From Wuchereria bancrofti (taxonomy: Eukaryota > Nematoda > Chromadorea > Rhabditida > Onchocercidae), in NCBI GenBank assembly GCA_005281725.1, contig SSBO01000012.1, positions 23,565,722 through 23,595,184 on the forward strand: a stretch of DNA of 29,463 nt. The letters are read 5' to 3'. Numbering within the stretch: the first letter of the stretch is position 1; the number at the start of each line of letters is the position of its first letter. The position numbers and the translations under genes were made by a program. The notes beneath the pieces were generated by a model. That model was given only the letters and a program-made list of their open reading frames with translations, was not told the origin of the DNA and did not search any database. Below, one piece after another: positions 11,039 through 23,785 of this stretch.

Positions 11039-14000
11039 ATGGGTATACAGGGATTATGGCAGGGATTAGAACCTGTAGCTGAACCGGTAACCTTGGAATC
11101 TCTTGAAGGAAAACGACTTGCAATTGGTTTATTTTTAATTTCGATTCCTATGAGTTTTAATAAAATTTTCAAATTATATCAAATAAGAAAGATATTAGAG
11201 ACTAATTGTTATATTGGGAGGCTTTTTCTTTTTGATATTTATCAAAAATTTGCAAATAGCATCAAAATACTTTGGATAATGCTAGCAATTCTTCATTATT
11301 TACATAATATACCTTAAAAAATTAGTGAAGTTTACACTGAATTTGTGACTCATATTAGATACTTCAAATAACCGTATCAGTCATCATTTTTATAAAAATT
11401 TCCGATCATTGCAGATATTTCAATTTGGCTTCATCAAGCAGCCTATGGTTACTCGGAACATCAGCTGAATGCCAAATATCCACATTTATCATTGGTATTA
11501 CGACGTCTGGCTAAACTTCTGTTTTACAAAATACGACCAATTTTTGTTTTCGATGGTCCAAATGTACCCATATTCAAGAAGAAATTGCTGGTATTTTTTA
11601 AACCTTTACTAAATATTCTGAAGGTTTCAGTTCGGAGACTGCTGGATTGTCGATTTTGATAACTGAGATTTTTTTTTTCTTTTTGAGTTCGAGGTTTTAT
11701 TCTGTTGACACTTTTTTTTATTTGTTTGGCAACTTTTAAGATTTCTAAATGCTACATACCATTTGAGACGCTTAAGATAGAATAACTGGATAATCATAGT
11801 TAAATAAATTTATCTTTTCTTCTTTTCGATCAGTTTTTTTTACAGTTGTTTTGACCAAATTTTTTGCTTGTTTTATGTTTACTGAAACATTAGATCTACC
11901 AGATATTATTGGATACCTTATATATCAAATAGAGTTTTTGTTTTTAGAAAGTTTGTTTTTAGAAAAAGGAGTTTTTAGCGTGATCGACAAGTAAAACGTT
12001 ATGTGGAAGAACTAACGATGACTAAAGCACAGAAACATGTCCTACAACAATTAGCCTCCTCACAACTACGTTTGTATTCTTTCTTATCTAAAACAACAAT
12101 AACATCAATAAGAGGAGAAAATATGGGATATAGTTTATATTGCGCATATTATATATTCGGATGTCATCTCATCCTTATCAAATTTTACTGTTTGATAAGT
12201 TTTAGTCTTAAACATAAAATGTTAGACATACGGAATGATTTTTAGTAGCACTAAGCAATAGTATTGTCAAGAATTAGTAGCTGTTGAGTGGTCACTTGGT
12301 AAAAGTAGTGATAAAGATTACTAATTGATAAAGGGCTGAATTAACACTTTTGACTTTCCACGGATGGCTTTTAAGCCTTATTTTTGCAAAAGGTCGAAAT
12401 CTTTTTTTTTTCTTCTGAAATTTAAGTCTCTTATTAGGAACGTTTTCAGATGGTGGTGAGCAGCAGGTAGATGAATTAAGCGAGGTATTTGCTTCGCAAA
12501 CAAAAAGACGCAGAGTTGATGATTTGTTCGATGTGCCGATTCCATCAACATCAAAGAATGAAATGTATGTTAGGATTGTCTTCAAGACACTATTAGTTTA
12601 ATCATTTTTTAATAAAAACTTTTCACTATTTGCTTTGTATGTATATACCAAATACTTGAGTTCTAAAGATGTTTGAAATTTATTTTAAAACATTCTGTGA
12701 ATTCTCTTCATTAAGGCAGTTGCGGGATGAAATCTGACCTTAATAAGAACCCTTTTTATTTTGGATATGTTTGATAATTGCTGCATAAAGTTAAGTTTTT
12801 CATCTGTGGTCCTTTCATTTCTTTTAAAGTTATCTGAAATATGAGGAGAAATTTTCGGAAATTTTCTCAAAAAATGTGAAAAAAATAATTTCGATATGAT
12901 TAAGTTTTTTTCTTCTTTTTGCTCCCGTAATTATTTGATAAGAATTGATTTATTTGTATTTAAACAAAAAGTTACCTACATATGGCACAAAATTGGCAGC
13001 TCATTTTGCAATTCATTTAGTTTAAAATTTTACTCGTCATTTCAGGAAAAGACACTGTTTTGCCTTTTTTAGATAGCAAAAAGAGAGGAAGGGAAAAGAA
13101 ATTATTGAAATCAATTTCAGAAAATATAAAGATGCGTCGGATGGAGAAACAACTGAAATAATATATTCATCTTTTGAGTCATCACTTTCTTCCGAATTCG
13201 ATCAAACTGAGTTTGAGAGCTTAACCACTCGTGATGAACGAGTTGATTATTTGTTGACTGTACGGGACAAAGTTAGAGGTCTCAAGTTGAGAGAGGTAAA
13301 ATATTTTCAGTAAACATTCGTGTAAATTCTTGTATTGCCGGATTTTTTACTCCCCTTAAAAAAATGGAATTTCAGATTCCGGATGATTCGAAAGCCTTCA
13401 GTAATTTACAAATCGACAGATTGCTGAAGCGTAACCATATAAATGAACAACTGCAGTTGGTACACGTTTTCTTTACTTCTAAAATTTAATTTTTTTTTTA
13501 AATTCTTTTATAGAAAGCCTGTATAAAGCTAGAATTTTATCCTTCTACTTAAATAAAATGGTAAATCATTGCATTTTGGTTGGTTTATAGCACTTTTCAT
13601 ATCTGTAAATAACCTCTTCTTAAATCGATTACATCGCTGTCAATTTTTTTTTTATTTTATGGTTCAGCTATTTTTACTGTATATTTCGCTTTTTTAAGTT
13701 GAAGAATGAAGCTTTAAAACTACGAGTATTTTCCGCAGATGGGAAACAAAATTGTTCGAATAGCACTATTAAATTGGCAGCAATGGAAGGCTTGGACAGA
13801 CTGCATATAATAACAGATGACAACGAAGTGCAAATTGTATTTTTCTTAAATATTTTTTAAATATTGAAGGGCAAATATATTTTAAATATGCACAAAATCT
13901 TCCACTTCTCATTATTTTACTCGACAATATTGGAGCATTAAGGTATTTAGATGAGTCGTATTATACTCTGTGTTAATGACAGCTTAGTTAAATTCCATCT

Positions 14001-17000
14001 TGGCTAATATTTTCATACAGCATCTTAAGGTTACTTAGTCATAATACATTGTTGTTGCAAACAAAATGTTTACAGTCTGTTGAAAAGGTTGAATAAAGAT
14101 AAGTTCAATTTAGGTATTTTCAGATTGACGAAGAAAAAGAAGCAAAGAAGAAAGATTTAATTGACTCGTTATCTTGGCCAACATTTCTGGAAAAAAATGG
14201 AGAAAAAAAAGACATTGAAGATACGAAAGAAATGTTTTTTACTCACGAAGTGCATAGACTTTTTCTCATTTGTTTTCTGAAGCGCTGAACTTTTATTAGT
14301 TGTCATACTGTTAAACTTTTACAAAATTCGGTCTTGCTTTGGGAAATGAATAGAGAGTACTGAAATTTTTTTTTTTTTGTAATATTGAAAAACTTTTTTT
14401 ATTTATAGTAGCAGTAGCGTGGAACTAAGCTGCAAAACTTTTTCTCAGTTCGCTATTGGTGAGAACATTAAGTATTCACTTAAAGAGGATTTCTAACAAA
14501 ACTATAAATCAGATTCTTTCTTTATTTTCAGACTGACAAGTCGGATGATCTTAAGGTTGGAGCTTTTCCTTGTGACGGCAACGATGACGATGATGATGAT
14601 GCTTTACAGGAGGTTTGAAAAAATAATTAAAAAATTAGTCGAAATGTAGTATTAATGTTGTAAATGTTTGAAATGTAGTATCTTTTAATCAGTTGGAATA
14701 TTGGATTAGTAAAAGTGGTTGATCGATATATTTAGGCTATACATGCTTCACTTCTTGAAAATTCAGCCGAGAAATGCAGCAAGTTTCAAATGGGTACGTA
14801 TAGCTATAATCAAGAATCAAAAGGTGATATGATACAGCGTTTACGTGCAGCATTCACTGAAAGAGCTCAAGGTTTTTCTTTAATCTATTAGTTTACTCTC
14901 TTCTTTTTTTTTTCTGAGTTTAAGATTTCTGGTGATTGAAAAAATTTTTAAAAAAATTTCTTCTAGAAAAATGTTAGATATCATTTATGTGTTACATATT
15001 TTCATAAAGCATATAATATGTAAAATGAAAATAAGTGGTAATCAAAAGTTTGAAAATATAACTGTTATAAAACTTTACAGATGAAACATCCAACAACTAT
15101 CAATAAAATACAGCCAAAATATAATCCATTATTTATTTTTTTTTTTTGTTATGAATTAAATTTACAAACTTTTTAGATTTGCATCACGACACATGGTCAT
15201 CATCATCTAGCGAGAGCAGTGATGAATTTGTAGAAATATTTCCTGAATTATCGAATCATTTTTCTGAGAAAATAGATGATCCTTCATCTAGTGCAAAAAC
15301 GGTCGAAAATTCAACAGAATCTGAACCTAAGGAATGTTTTATTAACGATAACGATAAGGAATGCATCGTCGAAAAGGTAAAAAGGGTTTATTGAGGAGGA
15401 ATTTTTAGTTCTCTTTGGTTTTTGTTTCTTTTGTTTTCGCCGATTGCTGGTGGTTCATTTTTTTATACTTTTGTTTTTAGTTGTCAGATGATTACATGCG
15501 AGTGTTTCACTGAGTCTTCCTCTTCATTGACATATGAGATTAATTTTATTTATTAGTAATTTGTAATAACTTTATTGCAGTTAGTGTAGATATTCACTAA
15601 AAGTATTTTAGGACAAAAATGTCGATAAATCACATGATGAATGGGCAATTCCAGGTTCATCGATGTGCATTAATCCAGTTAATGATATAGACATTTTTGC
15701 TTCAACACGAGAAGAAGGAGTTTATAAGGATTGTCAGGTTTGCTGTTTACTCAATTTTAAATAGACTACTTCTTACCATATTAAGTAATTTCTTCGGAAA
15801 TTCAATGTTTTGGTTTCCAGAATCTGTTACGTATTTGCGGGATACCGTTTGTTATTGCTCCCGGTGAAGCAGAAGCTCAATGTTGTGAACTTGAAAAATT
15901 AGGTCTTGTTCAGGTATGTTCCTTGCTTTTTTTTTTCAGCAACTATATTGATTTTTTTTTTTGGATATTATGATCTCACCTCTGACCACTAATTTTTTGT
16001 TGACATGAAAATATACTTTAAAGAAAACAAAATAGCAAAGGTGCTACTATAATATATCACGAGAATAGGTGGAATGGAAGGATTCAACAAATGCTATTTT
16101 GAATTTTTTTCAAAAAGAGCTAAGCTTATACGTCCTGTAATTCTAGTGCTACAAAGGATGCTTCTTATAATCGAGTCATTTTATTAAAAATTATGCAAAA
16201 ATTATTAATAGTAATAGAGTAACTTCTTCATAGGGAATTATTAGCGATGATTCTGATGTTTGGTTATTTGGTGCTGCTGTAGTTTACAAAAATATGTTCA
16301 ATCAAAAACGAAGATTGCAGATGTATTCTATGGAAAGTATTCGTAATCAATTAGGTAAATTTGTTTCAATGCTATCGTTTGATTAGAAAGCTCATTTCAA
16401 TTGGTACCATATGCTGCTTCAAGTTCATTACAATCTAATTTACTGCATTCATTTAAATTTCATTCACAGATAATTATTCTAGGCTTGTCACGTTGGGAAG
16501 CAATTCAAATAGCTTTACTCTCTGGTGGTGATTATACCAATGGTTTAGAAGGTGTTGGAGTTGTTGCAGCATTGGAATTGATTTCAGAATTTGCTACTGC
16601 TTTACGACAAGTAGATGCTGAACCTTCTCAACAGGTTTTTATTGTGTTTTTTTTTTTTTTTTTAAATTGTTTTCGATACGTATAGCTATTCTTATACTTA
16701 CTATTTGAAAATTTATCTTTGCACATGCATCCAAATATTTATGAAAACGCAAAATCAGTGTCATTTTTTTTTTTTTTTTTTTAAAAAGAATTCCAGGCTT
16801 TTGAAAACTTAAAACGTATATCAGCATGGTTAAATCGTCGTGATGATTGGGAAGATTTACCATCAAGTAGTGGTTATAGCAGTGAACAGGATGTGAAGAA
16901 AATGAAATTTGTGGAGAATACACGACGATTGAAATTGAGACGATTAATTGAGAAAAATAATGTTACTGAGACCTTAGAAGCGGTATTTACTTCTTTTTAT

Positions 17001-18536
17001 TACATATAATTTTCTGAATTAAGTTGATTGAATTTCGGAGAATTATAGGTCTTGCTAAGAGTAAGAAGTAAACCGGAATATTTGGCAAAAGTTACAAAAC
17101 ATTGAAATCTATGTAAGTAGAATTTGACAGTGAACGAAGTACGGAATAGGGACAAAATAAGAACAGAATAAGAATTGTTGTGTTAGCAATGATTTATCAG
17201 AAATGAATCAAAAATTTTGTTAGTATGAAAAACGAAATTGTTTTCACATTTGTAACATTTTATCTAAAAATATTTTTTGAAAGAAAAAACTCGACAAGGT
17301 GCGAGAAAAAAAAAATCTTTTAGTTTCCTTCTCGTGATGTATTCAACGCATATGCAGAACCTTTGGTTGACAGTTCAACAGAGAAGCCAAGGTGGCGGAA
17401 TATTGATATAAAAGAATTGGAGTCATTTGTTTGGGAGAAATTAGGATGGGATAGGAAGCAACTGGAGAAGGTAATGATCAAAAAAAAAAAAAGAAATTAT
17501 TTTTTAACGGATATTTATATCATGATTTGTTTACATAAAAATTTATGATCATCTTTTATTGATTTTACACTGTAAATTCATCTTTTTTCTTCTTCTGGAG
17601 TATAGAATTGAGCAAAAAGAACTGTCCTGCCCTGTATTCATTTCATCTATTTGCTTGAAGTAAGAGACAACTGATGACAATAAACAAAATTTTAGCAAAC
17701 AAATCATTCATTGGTGAAATGGAACGAATATTTGAATCCATCAGTTGGTGGAAGTGGGCAATCGTATCAGACACATATTACATCATTTAGTCATCGTTTG
17801 CAGAAATCTGAGCAAGATCAACGATTATTTTTGACAGCACGAGTTCAAGCAGCTCTACAACGTTTAGTTACGGTTAAAAGTATGTTTAAATTTTGGTTGT
17901 ATATTTTTTTCATTCATTCTTTAGTCTCTACTTATGTTTTGTTTTGAATATTTTTTCTTCGTGCTTCTTCACATATTATGCATTTTCACTTTTGTTTCTA
18001 TATTTGGAAAGAATATTGTTTTTCTTCTGTATAATTTATTTTCAGATTCTCAAAATGAATTTTTATCGGAAAATGTTGAAGATAGCTGTGCTTCAGATAT
18101 AAAGGTATTCTAAACAATTTTGAGATTAAAGTATGATTCTTCTTTAGATCTTCATTGCTCATAAGGAAAGTTGGTGAAAAAGCTTCTTTAGATATTGATA
18201 TTTTATGTTTCATTTCATTACTATCATTTATTTAAAATATTTTTTTGAATAACCCAAGAGGGACGAAAGAAAATGGAAATTAGTGAAATTACTGTTGAAA
18301 GAAGTGAAACTTATATAAGGCTTCATTTTTAGAGGATGAAGACAAGTGAAAAACAAAATAGGAAACGACCGAGCAAGTGTGTTGTGGAAAAATCGACAAG
18401 AAGCAGGAAACGATCAACTATTATTCCGATGAATAAGCGAAAAAAATTAACTAAAACAAAAAATGCTGAAAATAATTTTGTCCCCAGCGAATTACAGTTA
18501 TCTGAAGGAAGTTCTGATGATAATGATGTTTGTTAA
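11039..18536 (+). CDS. xpg-1: XPG / ERCC5 / Rad2 structure-specific endonuclease (nucleotide excision repair), complete
   Basis: Role (family knowledge): makes the 3' incision at the damage bubble in nucleotide excision repair; nuclear. Exons: 11039-11126, 11415-11590, 11979-12069, 12450-12564, 13121-13295, 13376-13459, 13699-13836, 14124-14249, 14532-14612, 14736-14871, 15177-15376, 15612-15737, 15821-15913, 16234-16354, 16483-16634, 16797-16982, 17324-17470, 17696-17879, 18046-18104, 18333-18536. Phases all fit; 893 residues, shorter than human XPG mainly in the spacer. N-domain 1-88: MGIQGLW, D30 (IDISIWLHQ), D76 (FVFDG). Spacer about 89-512: acidic, with a ubiquitin-interacting motif at 352-366. 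I-domain about 513-634: PGEAEAQC with E528/E530, SDDSD with D549/D551, LLSGGDY with D600, then the helix-hairpin-helix [17 protein letters not shown]. These match the metal-binding acidic residues of the FEN1/XPG family. [13 protein letters not shown] and [11 protein letters not shown] follow; [11 protein letters not shown] occupies the PCNA-box position. The basic tail (NRKRPSK, RSRKRS, NKRKK) resembles nuclear localisation signals. Less certain: donors at 12069 (GTTTGT) and 14249 (GTGCAT), and a possible extra microexon at 17049-17060. Confidence 0.96.
17049..17060 (+). other. candidate 12-nt microexon of xpg-1
   Basis: Inside the intron 16983-17323, TTATAG is followed by 12 nt reading V-L-L-R and then a consensus donor GTAAGA. 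Both neighbouring exon borders are phase 0, so inclusion adds four residues between TETLEA and FPSRDV without shifting the frame. A longer version ending at GTTACA ([14 protein letters not shown]) also stays in frame before a TGA. The protein reads well without either. Confidence 0.3.
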
Positions 18537-18553
18537 ATGTCTATTTCAAAAAT

Positions 18554-18559
18554 AATAAA
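18554..18559 (+). terminator. poly(A) signal of xpg-1
   Basis: AATAAA lies 18 nt after the xpg-1 stop codon (TAA at 18534-18536), a normal spacing for compact nematode 3' UTRs. Other AATAAA copies occur further downstream in this AT-rich DNA, so alternative ends are possible. Confidence 0.65.
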
Positions 18560-18834
18560 AAGTCTGTGAAATACTAATTACAGAGTGAGCAGTATTTATG
18601 AGAATTATTGAGGTTTAATTTATGAAAATTGTAGGATGTGATCTCTTTATGTATTATTTCATTCTAGATTTCTTTCTTTGAAAAAGCTGTTACTTCTGTA
18701 TATTTCAATTTAAACGATGCAGTAAAACAAATATTTGCATATTTCTTGAAAACAGTATAAAAGATTCATCTACTTCCATTTATTGATTTTTAATTTGATA
18801 TTTAAGTACTTAAGTATACACTTTGTAGGAATAA

Positions 18835-18875
18835 TTATACCATCAGCAAGGAATAAATATCTTTTGATGGTATAA
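18835..18875. repeat. 11-bp perfect inverted repeat with 19-nt loop
   Basis: TTATACCATCA (18835-18845) is the reverse complement of TGATGGTATAA (18865-18875). The loop holds an AATAAA at 18852-18857. It lies about 300 bp downstream of the xpg-1 stop. The stem is too short for a typical pre-miRNA. Confidence 0.7.
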
Positions 18876-19278
18876 AATTTGGATATTATGGTTTTTATCG
18901 ATTTTTGAAGTGATTTTCTGTATGAATGTGCATATGTTTATTTTTTGCATTCTTCCTAACTTTTCATTTTCTTTTTGGTATTAAAGTTGCATATGCACTT
19001 GATGAATTTCTTTTAGATGTTTATTTGAATGAGTGATATTAGAAAATTTAACTTTCCCTTAATATTTGAATAAAATCAAGTAGTCGTAGTTTGTTATTAA
19101 CCCAACCTTTAGCTTTTAAAAATTCTTATTTGAATAAATATAAAGAGAGAAAGAAGTCATAGTTTTTATTTGTTGTGAAAATTTCTATACTTCATTATCA
19201 TATGAGAGAGATATCTAAGAATTAAATAATGAACAATTTTTTGAGGAAATACTAATTTTATTCTTGATATATATGCGA

Positions 19279-19311
<33 letters not shown>

Positions 19312-20012
19312 TATACTTTTCAAATTTTAAAAGGGATGTAAGTTGCATTGTTGAGAGACATCATTGAAATTAAGGTAGTATTTGCGTATGTAGCAAAAGC
19401 TGACGTGTACAACATCTATTGGTTAATAATGTAAAAGTTGTAATTCTTTTTAAAATCTTTTTATCTAAATATTTCTCTGGTACTTCTCTTTGATGTGATT
19501 ACAAATTATGAAATATATAAATTTAATAAAATTACATATAACAGCACATTGATACTATTATTGACACAAGATGATCTTAACATCTTATGTGATTATCACT
19601 CCTTTTTTAATTTATATTTTATTCATAAATGTGAGAATAGTGAAAATGATATGAGAAGATGAGAAAGATTTAATTGAAGGATTATTTTAAATAATTTCGA
19701 ACTTTTTCTTTTTTTTTTTTTTTTTTGGTTTTTTCTAGGTTATAATCAACATTATATCTAGTTGATTGATTATTCGCTTAGAATTGAATTATATTTCAAT
19801 TTATTTTTATTTACTTATTTTTTTTTTCTATGATAATTTTTGAGATAATTACTTTTAACATTCATCATTTGATAAAATTTTAATTTTTTGAATTTATATT
19901 TATAGCAAAAATTAAGTAATTTATACGAAATAATTTTTTTTGAATATTTGGCAAAAAATTTTTTTTTTTTTTACATTATTTTTTTCTTTTTTCTGCTTTT
20001 ATTTTATTTCAG

Positions 20013-20066
20013 TTGAAATTGATGAAAATTAAAATGTTGGATTACGATGAATATTTAATGGGCTAA
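20013..20066 (+). other. short open frame behind a strong splice acceptor (possible terminal exon, unproven)
   Basis: A good acceptor (TTTTATTTCAG, AG at 20011-20012) is followed by 17 in-frame codons reading LKLMKIKMLDYDEYLMG and TAA. The composition is more protein-like than the surroundings, but no partner exon or homology was found, and in T-rich DNA such acceptors arise by chance. Confidence 0.12.
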
Positions 20067-21699
20067 TATTTTGTCAAATAGAGAATGTATATGGTTCAAC
20101 ACAAAATACAAGAAGAAATGTAATTTCGTGGATGACATTTCACTTTTTGCTTTTTGGAAATGCCTAAAGTTTTTGTTATTTTGCGCTAACAAAAGGAAAA
20201 GGTTTGCAAAATACATTCATTATGAAAGTTTATAATTAATTAAATATTTGATCATCGATGAATGTATTCGTTCATTTTCTTTTCGTTTCTTTTTCTTCAT
20301 CATTTCAACAAATTATAAATAAATTTTTATTCATAAAAATTACTTTTTCAATTGACTCTTTAAACTATTTACCATTCTTAATTTGTTGCTTATCAAAAAT
20401 GTAATTCAAAATTTTGGAAAAAGATTTGAAAAAAAAAAAGGAAAAAGTATAAAATAGGTGTGAAATTTCGTTTTCATTTCATTTTTTTTTTTTAAAAAAA
20501 AAATTTTTTTAGTAATAGTTTTTTATATAATAAACTAAAATGCTTCATTGATTTGTGCATTGTATGTTAATCTTTTCTGCTTATTTTAAATTATTTTAAA
20601 ACTTCGTTCTTTAAAAATAGATTTGTTTCCAAAAAGTTTGACATTACGATGCGACACATTTAGGATTTCCGGAAATATCGTCAATTTTTTGTTTTTTTTC
20701 TCTTTTTGATAAGAAACAAAAGAAAAAGAAGAATGAATTCTTCCTTATTGTAATTATTATTAAATAAATAAATAACATTACGGATAGCAACAGCAATAGG
20801 ATTTTTTCTTTTTTTTTTTAAATGACATTATTTTTTTTTATTTTTTATTTTTTCATTCCTATCTTCTTTCAATTTTCCTTCATTTCTTTCACTGATAAAA
20901 TTTAGATTTTAGTTTTTTTTTTTTCATTATTTTTAAAAAAATGAATGGTTATTTATTAAAAGACTTGCTTATAGCAATAATTATGGCAAATTTTGTTTTA
21001 ATGTTTTAATCAAAGTTTTGAAATTTTTGTTACACTTTCTTACTTTCTTAAATACTTATTGCAATGCATTTCAAAATTCTACTAATTTATGATCTTTGAT
21101 CCTACTTTTAGATTCATAAAACATTTTGATAAATCTTTAGTCATACAGATCTGCAAATAAATTTTTCAGTCATAGTTAAAGGAATGTTCAAATAGCAATT
21201 ATTTTAACAAAATATAAAAATATTTTTGAGTGATGTAAGAGAGGATAATGTTAATTGTAATGAACTAAAGAAGTGTTTGATTTTAAAATATTTAATTACA
21301 TATCATTTCTAGTAAAATTTTAGTTTGTTGAACATTAGTAACTGTTTTTTTTTTTTTTTGATTGAATATTTACATTTATCAAAGCCAGTAAAGTTATTTT
21401 AATTGAGAATAGGAGGAAATTAAGAGATGAAAAAGAGGACAAGGAAAAGGGACACATACAAATGGAACCAGTTTTTAAGTATGATGAAACAACATAACTA
21501 TCTCTTATTATCCCCATTAATTTCTATCTCCCTCTCTCTTTCTCTCTTTTGATGCGTGCGTGTGTGGGTGTGCGTATGCGTGTGGATATGTAATTATTTA
21601 ACTTGTGACTTGTCATATTGCGTATAAGTTTGAAAATTTGTTTTGAATACGATAAATTTTTATTTCTTCTTCATTCATTTATTATTCATCGATTTACTG

Positions 21700-21935
21700 T
21701 TTATTATAATTAATTATTATTGTCGTTATTTATAATTATCATTGTCATTATTTATAATTATTATTGTTATTTACTACCATTATTATTATTATTACTGTTA
21801 TTATTATTGTTATTATTATTACTATTGCTATTATTATTATTACTATTATAGTTATTATTATTATTGCTATTATTATTATTATTATTATTACTATTATTAT
21901 TAATATTATTGTTATTATTATTTATTATCATAATT
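21700..21935. repeat. imperfect ATT/TTA trinucleotide microsatellite
   Basis: About 235 bp of TTATTATTA-type repeat, interrupted by GTT, GCT, ACT and AATT variants. It is the longest trinucleotide tract fully inside the window. Confidence 0.93.
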
Positions 21936-22056
21936 GCTATTAAATTATTGGTTTTTTTTTTTTTAATAGCTATTTATCTTTTTATATATTTATTGGTAAC
22001 ATTATTATTTATTTGTTAGTTTAATAATTGAATTTGTTTTGAACTAAATTCTTATG

Positions 22057-22058
22057 TC

Positions 22059-22089
<31 letters not shown>

Positions 22090-22135
22090 AAGGGAGAGGG
22101 GAGAAGACGAAAGAGAGAGAGAGATGAGAAGAGAG
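22057..22135. repeat. compound TG-GA microsatellite with purine tract
   Basis: About seven TG units switch directly to about nine GA units, then a purine-rich stretch with a second GA run and GATGAGAAGAGAGA. All three forward frames and the reverse strand give artificial reading frames here. Confidence 0.95.
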
Positions 22136-23129
22136 ATAATTCTTTTGTTACCAAAAATATTGTCATTTTCTTTCTATTCTTCAATTTCTTCTCATATTCA
22201 TTCGTCTTTATTTTATTGTCCCAAGAGATCTGTGAATGTAAAGAAAAGAAGGAAAAAAAAAAAAAAAAACAATTGGTTTTATGGAATTTAAATTTTTCAA
22301 CTAAAAAAATCAGCAATTATAACTGTAATTTGAATAACATTTAAATAATGTAATTAAGAAAATGTTATCATATGTTTCTTCTTTAAAAATTTCAACATGC
22401 AGTTTGCATCACTATTGCAAGTAGTGCAAGTTCAATGTTTTGTATTTTAGTATTTTAACTTTAAAAGTTTTTTTTTTTTTTCCTTCCCCTCTTAAACGTT
22501 TTAATTTTCAGTTGATAAAAATGATTTTTGAATTTTGAAATCTTTAGCTGATCTTCTAGAATTTGGCAATTTTTTTATTTCCATAATTTGAATTCAGGAA
22601 TGAATGTATTGTGAGGAAGTGCAGCAGGCCTATAAAAAGTAAAGTTTAACAAGAGAAAAAAAAAAAAAAATAGAACGAGATTTTTTTTTAATTAGTTTTC
22701 TATTGTTGAAAAAGTTTAGATGGTTTTGTTGATCTTTTTGAAATTTTTTGAGTGTGAAATTTCAAAATTTTAATATAATAGATTGAATTTTTTTTTTTTT
22801 GCTAGAAACAAGAGAATTGACATATGAAAACGATATTTTTAAAAATGTGAATGTTTTGACAAAGTTCTGGTTTGAAATATTTTTAGAATTTAGCAATTTT
22901 CTATTATTCATCATTTAATTTGCCTAAAACTAATTAACTGATATCAGTAATTAATTATTGATGGTAACATTTTAATTTACTCTTTCATTTCGTTCATTTG
23001 ATAGATCAAGTTTCTGCAAATTGTGAACATAGTTTTGTTGTAATTTTGACTAAAGTTTCTCTTCTTCAAATCAAATCACTCTGTTAACTTTCATTTTATA
23101 ATTCTTTCAATAATAGAAACAAAAAGAAT

Positions 23130-23180
23130 AAAAAAGAGAGAGAGTGGGAGAGCGAGAGAGAGAGAGAGAGAAAAAAAAAA
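23130..23180. repeat. GA microsatellite followed by poly-A
   Basis: An interrupted GA run (GAGAGAGAGTGGGAGAGCGA then pure GA) passes into a poly-A tract. Confidence 0.93.
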
Positions 23181-23508
23181 CGAAAAATTAGTTGAACAAA
23201 TATTAATATTCGAGAGTTTTAACTTATAGCAAATACAGTTTAAAGTAAGAATTGGTTATATTGACTTTTCTCTTATCTATTTTGTAGTTAATGTAAAATC
23301 TTTAACCTTATTCAAGCTCTTTTTACAATCATTTTTTCACTTTTATTATTTTTTCTTGTTGACATTACCTAGGTAAACTTTTTTGCTAAAAGTAATTGTG
23401 AAATGTATAAAATCATAAGACAATATTGCATATTGTCACATCTGATGGAACACTTCTTCAAAAATTGTATTTTCCTCCCTTACTTTTTGTCTTTTTTTTT
23501 TTTTTTTT

Positions 23509-23785
23509 GAATACAAATTTTAAATCCTAATATTATTCATCATTTATCATTTATCAGTAATATCAATTCTTAATTCTAATATTCATCATTTATCATTTAT
23601 CAGTAATAGCAATTCTTAATTCTAATATTCATCATTTATCATTTATCAGTAATATCAATTCTTAATTCTAATATTCATCTACTTTTTGTCTTTTTTTTGA
23701 ATACAAATTTTTAATCCTAATATTATTCATCATTTATCATTTATCAGTAATATCAATTCTTAATTGTAATATTCATCATTTATAT
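23509..23785. repeat. 46-bp tandem repeat inside a higher-order duplication
   Basis: CAGTAATATCAATTCTTAAT recurs at 23555, 23601 and 23647 (46-bp period), with TTCATCATTTATCATTTAT between copies. The flank TACTTTTTGTC-(T)n-GAATACAAATTTT, found at about 23482 and again at 23680, then introduces another unit at 23745, so a whole block was duplicated after the 46-bp array arose. Confidence 0.93.

Noticed and set aside
17047..17105. Terminal exon of xpg-1 ending at the TGA in 17103-17105
   Set aside because: The conserved C-terminal block [13 protein letters not shown] and four further in-phase exons follow, so a stop here would truncate the enzyme.
22044..22344. Overlapping reading frames on both strands (Arg/Glu-rich and Ser/Leu-rich)
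   Set aside because: Direct translation of TG/GA microsatellite and poly-A; open in several frames at once, no homology.
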